A DNA stretch of 5,209 nucleotides, from assembly GCA_012512995.1 (NCBI GenBank), contig JAAZDA010000104.1, positions 1 through 5,209 on the forward strand. The letters are read 5' to 3'. Position numbers and translations under genes: made by a program. This DNA is from Clostridiales bacterium. Its GTDB lineage: Bacteria; Bacillota; Clostridia; Lachnospirales; Lachnospiraceae. The notes beneath the pieces are model-generated. The model saw nothing but the letters and a program-made list of their open reading frames with translations. It was not told the origin of the DNA and did no database searches. Below are positions 4,576 through 5,209 of the stretch, in pieces (the stretch's first letter is position 1; the number at the start of each line of letters is the position of its first letter).

Positions 4576-5209
4576 CAAAGAAAAAGATTTTAATTGTAGA
4601 GGACGAAACATCTATTGCGGATCTCGAGAAGGATTACCTTGAATTGAGCGATTTTGACGTCACGATATGCAACAACGGCGAGGATGGTCTGAAGGCAGCA
4701 CTTGACCAGGATTTTGCGCTTGTTATCCTTGATCTCATGCTCCCCGGGATAGATGGTTTTGAGGTATGCAAGAAGATCCGCGAGACCAAGAACATCCCGA
4801 TTCTGATGGTTTCGGCCCGCAAGGATGATATAGACAAGATACGCGGTCTCGGCCTCGGCGCGGATGATTACATGACAAAACCGTTCAGCCCGAGCGAGCT
4901 CGTAGCCAGGGTCAAGGCGCACCTGGCACGTTATGAAAGGCTTGTCGGAGCCGGGCAAACGGAAAATGACGTGATAGAGATAAGGGGACTTAAGATAGAC
5001 AAAACAGCAAGACGTGTCTTTATTGACGGGGCGGAGAAACAGTTCACGACAAAGGAATTTGATCTTCTCACATTCCTTGCGGAACATCCGAATCACGTAT
5101 ACTCAAAAGAAGAACTTTTCCGCGAGATCTGGGACATGGATTCGATCGGTGACATCGCTACAGTTACTGTCCACATAAAGAAGATCCGTGAGAAGATAGA
5201 GTACGATAC
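4572..5209 (+). CDS. OmpR/PhoB-family response regulator (partial, C-terminus outside window)
   Basis: This is a DNA-binding response regulator, partner of the upstream kinase. The ATG shares ATGA with the kinase stop (4-base overlap), implying translational coupling; GGAG at 4559-4562 is the probable binding site. In the 212 residues present, the receiver domain (about 4-118) has the acidic pair Glu10/Asp11, phosphoacceptor Asp54 (VILDLMLPG), switch Ser81 and Lys103 (MTKPF), so it should be phosphorylatable. After a linker (119-135) comes the winged-helix effector (about 136 onward), with the typical FTTKEFDLLTFLAEHP run (158-173) and recognition helix ending VTVHIKKIREKIE (198-210). Family members are about 225-235 residues, so only the final wing hairpin is missing. 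Gene order is kinase then regulator, the reverse of many Firmicute pairs. Targets are unknown. Confidence 0.95.
   Translation, partial: MTKKKILIVEDETSIADLEKDYLELSDFDVTICNNGEDGLKAALDQDFALVILDLMLPGIDGFEVCKKIRETKNIPILMVSARKDDIDKIRGLGLGADDYMTKPFSPSELVARVKAHLARYERLVGAGQTENDVIEIRGLKIDKTARRVFIDGAEKQFTTKEFDLLTFLAEHPNHVYSKEELFREIWDMDSIGDIATVTVHIKKIREKIEYD

Noticed and set aside
4590..5096. Long minus-strand open frame opposite the response regulator
   Set aside because: The plus-strand frame has every receiver and winged-helix motif. The antisense frame has no recognisable features or ribosome site and is explained as a shadow.
1..5209. Mobile elements, CRISPR array, tRNA or rRNA genes
   Set aside because: No transposase or integrase frame, regularly spaced repeats, or recognisable RNA gene sequence is present.

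Overview
The window looks like chromosomal DNA from an anaerobic Firmicute, most likely a Clostridia member of the Lachnospiraceae type. This is inferred from moderate GC, strong AGGAGG-like ribosome binding sites, sigma-A-like promoters, a PerR-type regulator next to a rubredoxin-first ('reverse') rubrerythrin, and the character of the LuxS protein. No phage, insertion sequence, CRISPR array, tRNA or rRNA is visible.

Layout. On the minus strand, reading leftwards from about 1020, is a luxS-mtnN pair for recycling S-adenosylhomocysteine (SAH) and making the AI-2 precursor; mtnN runs off the left edge. To its right, also on the minus strand, is a small heat shock protein gene (hsp20) that ends in a strong hairpin terminator just upstream of luxS. 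A 339-base divergent intergenic region (1516-1854) holds back-to-back promoters for hsp20 (minus) and a Fur-family gene (plus). That gene carries the complete PerR-type metal ligand set and is followed 81 bases later by reverse rubrerythrin, together a peroxide-defence module. A textbook terminator closes it. On the right is a two-component system: a 508-residue membrane histidine kinase overlapping by 4 bases an OmpR-type response regulator that runs off the right edge.

How the parts relate. perR, rubrerythrin and possibly hsp20 look like a stress block under one operator family. An inverted repeat with GTTAT/ATAAC arms sits on the hsp20 -10 element. A Fur-box-like array overlaps the expected perR transcription start. 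An almost identical 12-mer (ATAACnGTAACA) recurs between perR and rubrerythrin. Related GTTAY half-sites also lie before the histidine kinase. The luxS-mtnN pair is metabolically coherent: MtnN makes S-ribosylhomocysteine and LuxS cleaves it. I see no evidence for a wholly new system. The regulatory architecture is the part most worth checking.
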